Shown here: in pieces, positions 5,625 through 13,931 of the stretch
Layout of the letters: every line of letters begins with the position of its first letter
How positions within the stretch are numbered: position 1 is the stretch's first letter
Assembly: GCA_964413265.1 (NCBI GenBank)
Contig: CAYPRX010000118.1
Coordinates: 1-18,273, forward strand
Origin: CAVYGN01 sp964413265
GTDB taxonomy: Bacteria > Spirochaetota > Brevinematia > Brevinematales > JAOACQ01
Length of the DNA stretch: 18,273 bases
Direction: 5' to 3'
Made by a program: the position numbers and the translations under genes
The notes under the pieces: model-generated
Told to the model about the DNA's origin: nothing
The model's database searches: none
Seen by the model: the letters and a program-made list of their open reading frames with translations, nothing else

Positions 5625-8060
5625 TTAAAATACGCCCTGAATACTGAGCACCGGCTGGAGTTGATCAAAGAGGTTCTGATCCTGGTCGAGAACAAAAGAC
5701 TGTGATGTGCTGTTATATTCTCCGCGCCTTGCTATATATATACGGATTGGAAGACCCATTATATTAACCTGGATTCCAACGCCGAAGCTGAAAAGATAAC
5801 CGTTAGGCAAAAACGGAGTCATACCGTTATAAGTCTGATAAAGATTTCCCATATCGTAGAAAAAGACCCCCCAGACGGGATCATATAACTCAAAACGAAG
5901 TTCACCACTGTAATAAAGCTTGGACAGCCCCCTTGTAGAAAGATTCCCCCAGCCTCTCAGCTGGTATGTGCCGTCGAACCAGAGCATATCGGAAAAATCA
6001 TACACATAACTGCCGTCAAACTGGGGGGTCATAAATTCCGCGTCGCCGTAAAGTGCAAGTACTACCCTATCAAATGGAACCGGAATGCTCTGATAAAATG
6101 CATACGATACAGAAGGTTTAATGAACTGCGAATACCCGCCCATAATTCCTCCGTAATAAGAAGCTCCAATGTTGAAAATACTGCCGTAAAGAGGTCTCAG
6201 CGGATGATCCGTCGAATTCCTGTTAAATCCCAGACTGATATAATTCTTAAAAAGCCATCCTGCTTGAAGGGCGTACTCAAGTTCTGTGTTTGTCTGCCAT
6301 TGGGAGGTAAAGATCAGAGGTGTACTGAAATTCGCACCGAAATCCTCGTAAATTGTTGTCCCGACTCCAGTCGAAACTGACCAGTAATCTGGAAGATTTC
6401 GCCTAAGTACCAGACCGAGGCTGATAGACTGCTGCCAATAAGTGTTGCTCGAGACATAAATCCCGATCGCTTCAGTAGGGTTCTGGATATAATTAATATT
6501 CGTACCGTCAATATAACCTGTGCCCGTACTGTCAGCCGGAACGTTCATAACCTCATTCAACGAATAGCCGAGGGTTATATCTGCGAAAATAGGCTGGTCG
6601 AAAAGCCAGGGTTCCTCAAAACTTATGGCAACACCATCAGAATACTGACCTACGGAGGCTCTCAGCGAAACTTGCCTGCCGGTTCCTTCAAGGTTCTTCT
6701 CCGAAATCTGTCCTGCCATGTTAAATCCGCTCACCGTCCCATATCCTACGCCGAATGTTACTATACCGGTCCTTGCTTCCTTCACATTCATATCAAGATC
6801 TATCAGTCCTTCAGCACTTCCTGGAAAATATTCCGGCTTTACTTCATCAAAAAATTGCAGCTGCATCAGCCTTTCATAAGTCCTTCTTACTTTCCACTGA
6901 ACATAAAGTTCGCCTTCCTGATATTCAAATTCCCGCTTTATGACTTTTGCCTGAGTCTTGGTGTTTCCTGAAACTGTGACATGTTCAATATGGGTTCTCT
7001 GCCCCTCGACAATAACAAGCTGAGAATCTACTACAAGGTTCGTTACGTCTTTATTCAGGAGCAGTGATATATTTGCGTATAAATGCCCGTTATCACTGTA
7101 TTTATTGAATATTTTCAAACGGACGTTATCCATTTTGACTTTATCATAAATTTCTCCTTCCCTTAAATCGACAAGCCCCAGAAGTTCGTCCGTTGTGAAA
7201 AGAGTATTTCCGGTAATTGTTATCTTTCCGGTCTTATACCTTTGTCCCTCAGAGACAACAATATTAACGACTATAGCCTTATGCTTATCCGAACCCAATT
7301 CCTGTATCGACCAGCTGAGTTCCGTCAGAGAAGCATCGATATAGCCCTTTTGCCCGTAAAGCTTCAATATTTCGTCTTTGTCCTTTTCAAAATCCTTTTC
7401 TCTCAGAACACCATCAATGAATATAAAAAATACCTGTTTTGTTTTCATTACACTTTTGATTTCATCAGCCTTAACATTATCATTACCGGAGACATTGATC
7501 TGTTCAACGACGATTTTTTTACCCGCTTTTACCTTGAACTCAAGATCGTAAGTCTGCATTTTGACATTGATAGGTCTAAGGACTGTAGTAACAGTTGCAT
7601 CCCTGAAACCGTCATCGAGATACTTTTTCTGGATTGCAATTATTGATTTAGCCACTTTGTTTTCCGTATAATATGAATAGTCTGTAAAACTGATTACTTT
7701 TTTCAGATCATCTGAAGAGATGTCGTCATTACCGGTAAATAATACTCCTCTTATATAATAATTTTCTACTACTATGAATTTAACAATAAGACCGTTAGTA
7801 CTTTCGCTGACATCGACTTTTGCGTCCTTGAACATATCAAGCGAAAATAATTTTTTGAGGGATTTATTAAGAGAAACAGCATCTATCGGCCCTCCCTTCC
7901 TTATATCAAGAAGGGGCTTGATATCCTCTGCATGTACATTAATAAGCCCTTCGAACTGTATCTCCTGAATGATCTTGTCATTCATATTTATCTCCTGGCT
8001 GAAGGAAAGGCAAAGAGACGATGTCAACAGGATAACCACACAGATAGCACGGAAGTACAT
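5625..8060 (-). CDS. bamA: Outer-membrane protein assembly factor BamA
   Basis: BamA is the central outer-membrane barrel of the BAM machine that folds other barrel proteins. The 811-residue protein has a signal peptide (about 1-22), an N-terminal series of POTRA domains (from about residue 33, first one IQEIQFEGL; five fit the length), and a C-terminal 16-strand barrel (roughly the last 380 residues). The conserved loop-6 (V/L)RG(F/Y/W) motif is seen as LRGW (701-704), and the protein ends in phenylalanine after a strand (VLSIQGVF), as BamA proteins do. AAGGAG before the ATG supports the start. tamB ends 81 bp upstream and skp begins 10 bp downstream. The 81-bp gap carries its own promoter with an operator-like dyad. 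Confidence 0.96.
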   Translation of the reverse strand: MYFRAICVVILLTSSLCLSFSQEINMNDKIIQEIQFEGLINVHAEDIKPLLDIRKGGPIDAVSLNKSLKKLFSLDMFKDAKVDVSESTNGLIVKFIVVENYYIRGVLFTGNDDISSDDLKKVISFTDYSYYTENKVAKSIIAIQKKYLDDGFRDATVTTVLRPINVKMQTYDLEFKVKAGKKIVVEQINVSGNDNVKADEIKSVMKTKQVFFIFIDGVLREKDFEKDKDEILKLYGQKGYIDASLTELSWSIQELGSDKHKAIVVNIVVSEGQRYKTGKITITGNTLFTTDELLGLVDLREGEIYDKVKMDNVRLKIFNKYSDNGHLYANISLLLNKDVTNLVVDSQLVIVEGQRTHIEHVTVSGNTKTQAKVIKREFEYQEGELYVQWKVRRTYERLMQLQFFDEVKPEYFPGSAEGLIDLDMNVKEARTGIVTFGVGYGTVSGFNMAGQISEKNLEGTGRQVSLRASVGQYSDGVAISFEEPWLFDQPIFADITLGYSLNEVMNVPADSTGTGYIDGTNINYIQNPTEAIGIYVSSNTYWQQSISLGLVLRRNLPDYWSVSTGVGTTIYEDFGANFSTPLIFTSQWQTNTELEYALQAGWLFKNYISLGFNRNSTDHPLRPLYGSIFNIGASYYGGIMGGYSQFIKPSVSYAFYQSIPVPFDRVVLALYGDAEFMTPQFDGSYVYDFSDMLWFDGTYQLRGWGNLSTRGLSKLYYSGELRFELYDPVWGVFFYDMGNLYQTYNGMTPFLPNGYLFSFGVGIQVNIMGLPIRIYIARRGEYNSTSQSFVLDQDQNLFDQLQPVLSIQGVF

Positions 8061-8096
8061 AAAGGCTCCTTAAGAATTAATTTTGATAAACCGGTT

Positions 8097-8125
8097 ATTT
8101 TACTACATTTGTAGTATTATGTCAA
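8097..8125 (-). promoter_or_regulatory. Strong sigma-70 promoter for bamA-skp operon
   Basis: On the minus strand TTGACA (8125-8120) and TAAAAT (8102-8097) are separated by exactly 17 bp. The -35 is perfect and the -10 matches five of six. Transcription would start near 8090, inside or next to the palindrome AACCGGTT (8089-8096), leaving a leader of about 30 nt before bamA. It allows bamA and the genes behind it to be transcribed independently of tamB. Confidence 0.7.
8101..8116. promoter_or_regulatory. Operator-like dyad TACTACA-TT-TGTAGTA inside the bamA promoter
   Basis: Perfect 7-bp arms (8101-8107 and 8110-8116) around TT lie in the spacer of the bamA promoter and touch its -10 box. A repressor bound here would block RNA polymerase. 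The core TACA-NN-TGTA is the recognition motif known for the BlaI/MecI/CopY repressor family; no such repressor gene is in the window. An inverted repeat of this size is expected about once by chance in 18 kb, so the position inside the promoter is what makes it notable. Confidence 0.5.
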
Positions 8126-8141
8126 AATTAGTCTGAATTGG

Positions 8142-11100
8142 CTAGAATTTCTGGTTGAAATTCACCTCGAAAAATTGTTCATAAAGTACCTGTCTGCCAA
8201 GTTCTGTAAAGGGCTGAATTTTCCAGCCGAAATCGAAGAGCTTCATATCCAGATCAAGGCCAAACGTTTGCAGGGGTATAAGGTTATTGATATCGAGAGG
8301 GTCTCTTGAAATGATCAAATCATACTGAAGGAATATATCTGGAATTAAATATTTTCCTACGCTGATAGTTGATCCTTCAAAAATATCCGCCGTATTGAGG
8401 GAACTTTCTCCAAATATGGTTCTCCTTGCCCAGGTGTCAATTATACCGGTTCTTACCACGAACATGTCTAGGCCTAACCTTCTCCTTAAATCAACTGTTA
8501 AAGGATTAAAAATAAATACATTCTCAGCCGCACTGCTGACTCCGGCTGGAATAAATCCCTGGGACCCCACATTAATATTTGAAATTGTTGATTCTTCATT
8601 AGGGGATTGGAGTCCTAAAACCGCAGATAATTCTCCACTTGATTTTGGAGGCACTGAACTGAATGAAGCAAGTTTAATATTATCGGCCTTGCCTGTAAAA
8701 GTCAGGAATACTTCTACTGTTTCACCTTTCTCATCCCTGTATTTGAAGGATGATTCCAGGTTTACATAAGGGAGGAGGTCTCCGGGAATGCCGTCAAAAA
8801 CCGCTTTTCCCTCATCGACTGTGAAATCCCTTCCGAGATATACAAGGGTTCCCTTATCGACTTCAATATCTCCCTTAATATTAAGCGTTTTATCTGCTAT
8901 AGAACCATCAATATTCAGAAAATTATTCCTTTTAAGGAATACGTCTATAAATTCATTGGAGAATCTTACCGTATTGCCAATGGCCAGCTTAACCTTCCAC
9001 TGCATATTATTTAATATATTTAGATAAGCATTCGTATTAGTTACGGCGCTGCCTCCAAGCGTACTGATATATATAAAAAAATTATCAACAGTCAAATCAC
9101 CTGTTATATCCAGGGAGCCAATCTCACCTTCAAGCCTCAGATCGTTAATTAAAATATTGCCTGTTATCTTTAAATCGGGATCATTGATACTTACTGAGAA
9201 AGCCCTTGATTTTTTATTATTTGGCTTCAGAGTCAGTTTCACATAAGGATTCAAAATGCTCTTAAAATAAGCACTTCCTTCAAGTATGAAATCGTTCATG
9301 CCGGCTGTTAAAACAATATTGGTCAATAAAGCCCTGTTATTTGTTATAACTATGTCCGCCGTTATGTCTTTTAATTTCAGACCGGCATCTTTAAAATCGG
9401 CGTAAGCATGGTTCAGTTGTATATTACCGTTCATAAGAGGGGTATTAATGTTACCCTTAAAGGTAAGTGAAGTCGAACATTCTCCCCTTATATCCTTTAT
9501 AAATGTCAGTGATGAAAAAATGTTAAGTGGTATATCCAGGCTGAAATCGGCTTGAATGATATTGCTTTCTATACTGCCCGAACTTCCGGCCTGTATGTCT
9601 TTATTTTTTATATGCAGGTCCCAATTTTTCGACTGGCTGCCTGAATTATAATAGCCATGAATCCCGCTGTCCTCATTGTCTTTAAAGACCATCAAATTGC
9701 CGTTTTTATATATCTCTCCCGAAATGCCGTAAAGGGTCCTTCCCGAAATAGTAAGGTAGTTAAGATAATAAAATAAATTCTGGCTATCGGCCTGATAATA
9801 AAAAGTAACAGATCCTTCAGTCTTTATAAAATCATAATAACCGAATTTTCCTTTTGTTATCACATAATAACCCGGGTCCCTTTTGAATATGTTAATGTTC
9901 ATCTCAGCATAATAAGAATCAGTGCGCAGGATGATGTTATTGAACAGCCAGATTTCCCCTTCATTCCTGATCTCAGGTATATCAAGAAAAAAACTCTTTG
10001 AATTTTCAGCATTTACAGCTCTGAACGACGCTGAGACCGATGATGCGGGAATGTCTTCAGTAAAGTTTATTTTACCTGTAATACGGACATCAAGATTATC
10101 CTTTATAATATCTTTTACAAGATAATTTTTTACCTGAAAGAAAGCATTTAAGCTGCCCGGACCTGTAGTGAAATCAAGTACGCCGCGTTCATCGAATTCC
10201 ACCCGTCCATGCAACACTTTGCCCTCCTGGTAAAACCTGCCGTGCCCGAGCAATCTGTCATCTTTTGTGTCAATAAGAAAATGGTCAACAGTCAGAAAGG
10301 GATCACCCTTTACAGAGCTGAAATCCACTATTACCGACCTGTCCCTGTAATTATAAACTGATTTAAGACTTAAAAAAGTTATTTTATCATCTTCTAAATT
10401 TTCACCAAAATCTAAAGAAAGATTCCCGGCAAGCCCAAGATGATTCAATGGATACTGAACAGCGGAAATCGCTAGGGCACTTATGTTATTAACATTTTTT
10501 ACGCTGATTTTAATTAAGCGGTCTACAAAAATTTCTGTATTCACTGTACTGTTTATATTGTTATACAGAACCGTTCCTGTCATCGGCAGGTTATACATAT
10601 TCCTGTAACAGGCCTGGCCGTTTAAATATATCACCTCATCAATTTCGTTGGTAATAGAAAAATCAAGGTCAAAATTCAAATTCAGGTCGTAGTTTGACAA
10701 TCTTATATTCCTGAAGCTTAAATGCCTGAATGAATAAATCAGGCTGGCGGAAGTGTAATTAATACCTCCCTTTTTCTGCGCCGTGTTATCTCCATTAATC
10801 TGCGCTGAAAGTGCGAATTTATTGGAATTATCCTGGTATATATGCATAGAGCCAGAATAATTTCCCGCCCCGACATCGAAAAGATCAAAACCGATATTGC
10901 TGACAACAGCAAGACCAGGAATTCCAGTTACGGATACGAAAAATTCGTATTTTCCGTTTGTGAAGTAACCATTCATTGTAGCGTTGTATGGAGAACTGGA
11001 GGATGAAAACAAAAGGCCGTTCTTAATCAATTCCGCTTCTGTAAAAACACTGCCGATAGGACCGCCGTTTAATTCGGCCTTATCTCCAGTTACTATCAAT

Positions 11101-12251
11101 TTATTTCCAGCCGGTTCCAGACTGTATTGACCGCTGATTTGAAGGCCGGGAATTATTGTAAAATTATCAAGGTATGCAAATCCTGCCGGCAGTATATTTC
11201 CCGGACTGATATTCAGATGTGTTTTTCCGTTACCGTATTTCTCCGAATTAATTCCACCCGTTATATTCCACCTGCCATTACCATTTATAATCTTAACCAA
11301 AAAGTTGTCACCGTTTGTTCTGGAATTTAAGGCTGCTTCAAAACCCGTTATGTCATTGTTTGTAAAATACGAAAGTTTTATATGAAAATCACCGCCGTTA
11401 AAAATATGCTCGAAGAGATAATACTCATCCTGCTTTGAATAATCGAGTTTAACATCTTTTTCAACTGTATAAACAACCAGACCGTTTTCAACTTTTACTT
11501 TTTTGGATGGAAAGGATCTCTCCAGATCGAAGGATATTCCATTACTGATGCTGAAAAAAGCTTCTTCATTGTTCAGGATTGTAACACCACCCGCATTGAC
11601 ATCCTTGAAGAGGAGTTTGCCACCTCCCCTCATTTCAGAAAAGGAATAATTGAAATCCAGATTTAAAACTGTCATGAGGTATCCCGTTAAATAGCCGGAG
11701 TGAATGTTTGCAGTCATGTCTGCAAGAATAACAAGATTATTATCCTTGATCGCGATATCAAACCTGTCTATTTTAAAATCAGATTCTACCCCGGCCGGTG
11801 AATCCAGGCTGATGTCAAATTCAGCCCCTGATATTGTCAGATCAAGCGGAACATTCGATACCTGACCGGTAAGACTGGATGTTTCAAGCTCCTTTAAGCT
11901 CTGAATATTCCCATGAAAGATTATTTTCCCGCTCTTTATATGATAGATCGAGGCTGCAGGGCTGCCGGTGAATAATTTCAGTGGATTATAATAAATCACA
12001 GCACTCTTAATAGAAACGGAGCAGTCTCCATAAAAAGCATCTATATCATTCAATCTTATGGAAATAAAAGGAATGTTTAAAACGTTTCCTATTCTGACCT
12101 GGCTGGTTTTAAGATACCCGGAAAGCTCTTTTTCAATAGTACTTTTATAGCTGTAAAACACGGCTTGAAAAATGATCATTAAGATAAAATATATGAAAAC
12201 GGCTGACAAGAACCATGTAATAACATTTTTTATACTAAAACCTTTAGTCAT
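8142..12251 (-). CDS. tamB: TamB/AsmA-like translocation and assembly protein (DUF490)
   Basis: TamB-type proteins are anchored in the inner membrane and span the periplasm as a long beta-groove; they move phospholipid to the outer membrane and help some barrel proteins assemble. The 1369-residue length fits the family. An N-terminal membrane anchor (about 12-32) is followed by a very long region of repetitive, strand-forming sequence. The C-terminal TamB domain (about the last 330 residues) shows the family pattern around FTVDEGKAVFDG, LPYVNLES and FTGKADN, ending with short strands and a terminal phenylalanine-containing stretch. The start codon has only a weak ribosome binding site (GGGA, 13 nt before), so coupling to the gene ending 15 bp upstream is likely. 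bamA follows. The order tamB-bamA-skp matches spirochaetes. No frameshift is seen. Confidence 0.9.
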   Translation of the reverse strand: MTKGFSIKNVITWFLSAVFIYFILMIIFQAVFYSYKSTIEKELSGYLKTSQVRIGNVLNIPFISIRLNDIDAFYGDCSVSIKSAVIYYNPLKLFTGSPAASIYHIKSGKIIFHGNIQSLKELETSSLTGQVSNVPLDLTISGAEFDISLDSPAGVESDFKIDRFDIAIKDNNLVILADMTANIHSGYLTGYLMTVLNLDFNYSFSEMRGGGKLLFKDVNAGGVTILNNEEAFFSISNGISFDLERSFPSKKVKVENGLVVYTVEKDVKLDYSKQDEYYLFEHIFNGGDFHIKLSYFTNNDITGFEAALNSRTNGDNFLVKIINGNGRWNITGGINSEKYGNGKTHLNISPGNILPAGFAYLDNFTIIPGLQISGQYSLEPAGNKLIVTGDKAELNGGPIGSVFTEAELIKNGLLFSSSSSPYNATMNGYFTNGKYEFFVSVTGIPGLAVVSNIGFDLFDVGAGNYSGSMHIYQDNSNKFALSAQINGDNTAQKKGGINYTSASLIYSFRHLSFRNIRLSNYDLNLNFDLDFSITNEIDEVIYLNGQACYRNMYNLPMTGTVLYNNINSTVNTEIFVDRLIKISVKNVNNISALAISAVQYPLNHLGLAGNLSLDFGENLEDDKITFLSLKSVYNYRDRSVIVDFSSVKGDPFLTVDHFLIDTKDDRLLGHGRFYQEGKVLHGRVEFDERGVLDFTTGPGSLNAFFQVKNYLVKDIIKDNLDVRITGKINFTEDIPASSVSASFRAVNAENSKSFFLDIPEIRNEGEIWLFNNIILRTDSYYAEMNINIFKRDPGYYVITKGKFGYYDFIKTEGSVTFYYQADSQNLFYYLNYLTISGRTLYGISGEIYKNGNLMVFKDNEDSGIHGYYNSGSQSKNWDLHIKNKDIQAGSSGSIESNIIQADFSLDIPLNIFSSLTFIKDIRGECSTSLTFKGNINTPLMNGNIQLNHAYADFKDAGLKLKDITADIVITNNRALLTNIVLTAGMNDFILEGSAYFKSILNPYVKLTLKPNNKKSRAFSVSINDPDLKITGNILINDLRLEGEIGSLDITGDLTVDNFFIYISTLGGSAVTNTNAYLNILNNMQWKVKLAIGNTVRFSNEFIDVFLKRNNFLNIDGSIADKTLNIKGDIEVDKGTLVYLGRDFTVDEGKAVFDGIPGDLLPYVNLESSFKYRDEKGETVEVFLTFTGKADNIKLASFSSVPPKSSGELSAVLGLQSPNEESTISNINVGSQGFIPAGVSSAAENVFIFNPLTVDLRRRLGLDMFVVRTGIIDTWARRTIFGESSLNTADIFEGSTISVGKYLIPDIFLQYDLIISRDPLDINNLIPLQTFGLDLDMKLFDFGWKIQPFTELGRQVLYEQFFEVNFNQKF

Positions 12252-12266
12252 AATGGCATGTTGTCC

Positions 12267-13811
12267 CTACAAATTATCCAGCTCCCCGTTAAGTTTGTCA
12301 GTAATCCTTTTTGTTGCTATATCGAGGGCCTGACTTACATTCAGCCCTGTTCCCCTTTCCTCCAGGGTAACCCCCTTTTCAGTTTTACCCGTTTCCATGC
12401 TTATAAAAGATAGTATAAATTTAACTTCGACAGACTTAAGCTGGCTGTCATTAAGGTTATAATCCTTGAAAATGATATCCTTTCCGATCTCTCCAAGATA
12501 ATTGATCTGCCTTATCCCTATCAGTAACCTTATTGCCCCGGGATAATTAGCCTTTAAATAATTGATAATGGCCTGTCTGATCTTTCCCTCTTCGCGTCCG
12601 GAACTTATTACGGAGGCAGGTACTTCCACGGAAATTATATTGTAACCTGCATCAGCAAGTTTTCCTGAAACGCTTTCCTGAAACTTGGGAGATAAACCGT
12701 TTTTAACATCCTGCTTGCCCTCCTTCGACATATCGAAAATAACAAGGGCAGTGGTTATCACCTTATCCCTTTTAACAGGAGAGAGGCTGAACCTGAGAGC
12801 CTGTTTATCCTGGATTTCCAAAAGCCTGGAGTAAAAATCAGGATCGAAGTTTTTAATCACCCCGAATTTTGCCAGGGATAAAGAAGAATATATCAGAAGT
12901 TTATCCGCCGAATTATTGACAATCTTATCTACGCTGTACTCAACTTCACCCTTCTCATCCGTAGTATTGCCCTTTTTTGAAGCTAATAAGGCATTTGTGT
13001 TCTGCTCGTTGATATCGATCATGAGTCCGGGAACACTTCCTGATGTTTTCGATGAAATGGCCCTGATCCTGATCGGATCGCTTCCGCCTTCCCTGTAGGC
13101 GTATTTCGGTGTTCCTTCGAGTGTAACTGATAGGCTCGATAATTCAAGCAGTATTGTATTCTTCGCCTGATCATATAAATCAGAGTTTTCAGCTGCTTTT
13201 TCACTCACGATAAGTGCGCTTAATGAAAGGTCCAGTGCTCTTGAAAGGTTCCCGTTTTTCAGCTCTTCACTTGATTCGTTAAGGTACTCTTCAGCCTGTC
13301 TGTGCTGATCGCTTACAAGTTTCTGAAGTCTAGCCCTCTCTTTTTCTACCCAGTCCTGAGGGAATTTTATCAGGCAGTACATGGTTATCGTATTATCCGA
13401 ATACTGCTCGTAATAAAAATCCTCAAGGTCTATATTGACGTTGGCACTTCCCTTACCCTCAAGGGTTTGTTCTATATTCTGGCTGAAGCTCGAGACATTA
13501 TCAGAATCAGCCATTTCCTTGGTACTCTTAAACCTTGCTGTGGCTCGGAACCCGATATATTCAATAAGCTGTGATGCTGCATCGTCGATTGCTTCTTTTT
13601 TAGCTGATTTCATGTCCGGAGATTTCGAACTCATTCCTACAAAGTACACATATTCCGGTGATTTCTTTTTTTTAAGGACCCAATCTGGCATCGATGGAGC
13701 CGATGTTTTAATTACCGTAACCTTCTGATCAGCTGCATCTATTCTTTGTGCAACGCAGAACAGGATCAGGAAAAAGGCGGCCATTCCGGCTGTAACATGC
13801 AAAGCCTTCAT
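12267..13811 (-). CDS. Secreted LPP20-like protein of unknown function
   Basis: This 514-residue protein begins with a signal peptide (about 1-26, ending in RIDA before ADQ). The N-terminal domain (about 40-150) has the pattern of the LPP20 / FlgT-N family: PDWV, then YFVG, then a helix with DAASQLIEYIG. A helical, repeat-like stretch follows (about 160-215), then a strand-rich domain (about 225-320) and a C-terminal alpha/beta domain (about 340-510) resembling CsgG- or LpoB-type envelope domains; that comparison is tentative. LPP20 proteins are usually lipoproteins, but no lipobox is seen here. ATG 13811 is chosen over the longer open frame (to 13901) because GGAGGT (13822-13817) lies 5 nt before it and a signal peptide follows. 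It lies 15 bp before tamB, so a role in envelope assembly is plausible by context only. Confidence 0.75.
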   Translation of the reverse strand: MKALHVTAGMAAFFLILFCVAQRIDAADQKVTVIKTSAPSMPDWVLKKKKSPEYVYFVGMSSKSPDMKSAKKEAIDDAASQLIEYIGFRATARFKSTKEMADSDNVSSFSQNIEQTLEGKGSANVNIDLEDFYYEQYSDNTITMYCLIKFPQDWVEKERARLQKLVSDQHRQAEEYLNESSEELKNGNLSRALDLSLSALIVSEKAAENSDLYDQAKNTILLELSSLSVTLEGTPKYAYREGGSDPIRIRAISSKTSGSVPGLMIDINEQNTNALLASKKGNTTDEKGEVEYSVDKIVNNSADKLLIYSSLSLAKFGVIKNFDPDFYSRLLEIQDKQALRFSLSPVKRDKVITTALVIFDMSKEGKQDVKNGLSPKFQESVSGKLADAGYNIISVEVPASVISSGREEGKIRQAIINYLKANYPGAIRLLIGIRQINYLGEIGKDIIFKDYNLNDSQLKSVEVKFILSFISMETGKTEKGVTLEERGTGLNVSQALDIATKRITDKLNGELDNL

Positions 13812-13830
13812 GCGGCACCTCCACTTTAAT

Positions 13831-13921
13831 ATTATACCATCATTCCAATAAATCTCCGAAATAATCCGATAAGTTCGTAACAGCTTTCGAATAATATACA
13901 ATTGTTTTAAAATAAAATCAA
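13831..13921 (-). promoter_or_regulatory. Promoter-like sequences before the LPP20-like gene
   Basis: The 120-bp gap after the cyclase stop holds two candidates on the minus strand. One is an extended -10, TGG-TATAAT (TATAAT at 13836-13831), with no clear -35. The other is TTGATT (13921-13916), 17 bp, TATATT (13898-13893). Either could start transcription of the LPP20-like gene and tamB. The gap is AT-rich, so chance matches are possible. No GC-rich terminator hairpin for the cyclase operon is visible. Confidence 0.45.
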
Positions 13922-13931
13922 TTTAAATCCG

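Noticed and set aside
5615..5695. Longer skp frame starting inside bamA
   Set aside because: It lies in the coding end of bamA, has no signal peptide at its start and ignores the AAGGAGG site before ATG 5614.
7242..7646. 134-residue open frame on the plus strand inside bamA
   Set aside because: It is wholly antisense to the POTRA region of bamA, which has strong family signals; the composition is that of a shadow frame.
13812..13901. Longer N-terminus for the LPP20-like protein
   Set aside because: The added 30 residues are basic and low in conservation signals, and they run through the promoter-like region; ATG 13811 has GGAGGT and a signal peptide behind it.
13812..13931. Intrinsic terminator after the cyclase gene
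   Set aside because: The only pairing available is A/T tracts without G:C pairs, so a functional hairpin is not supported.
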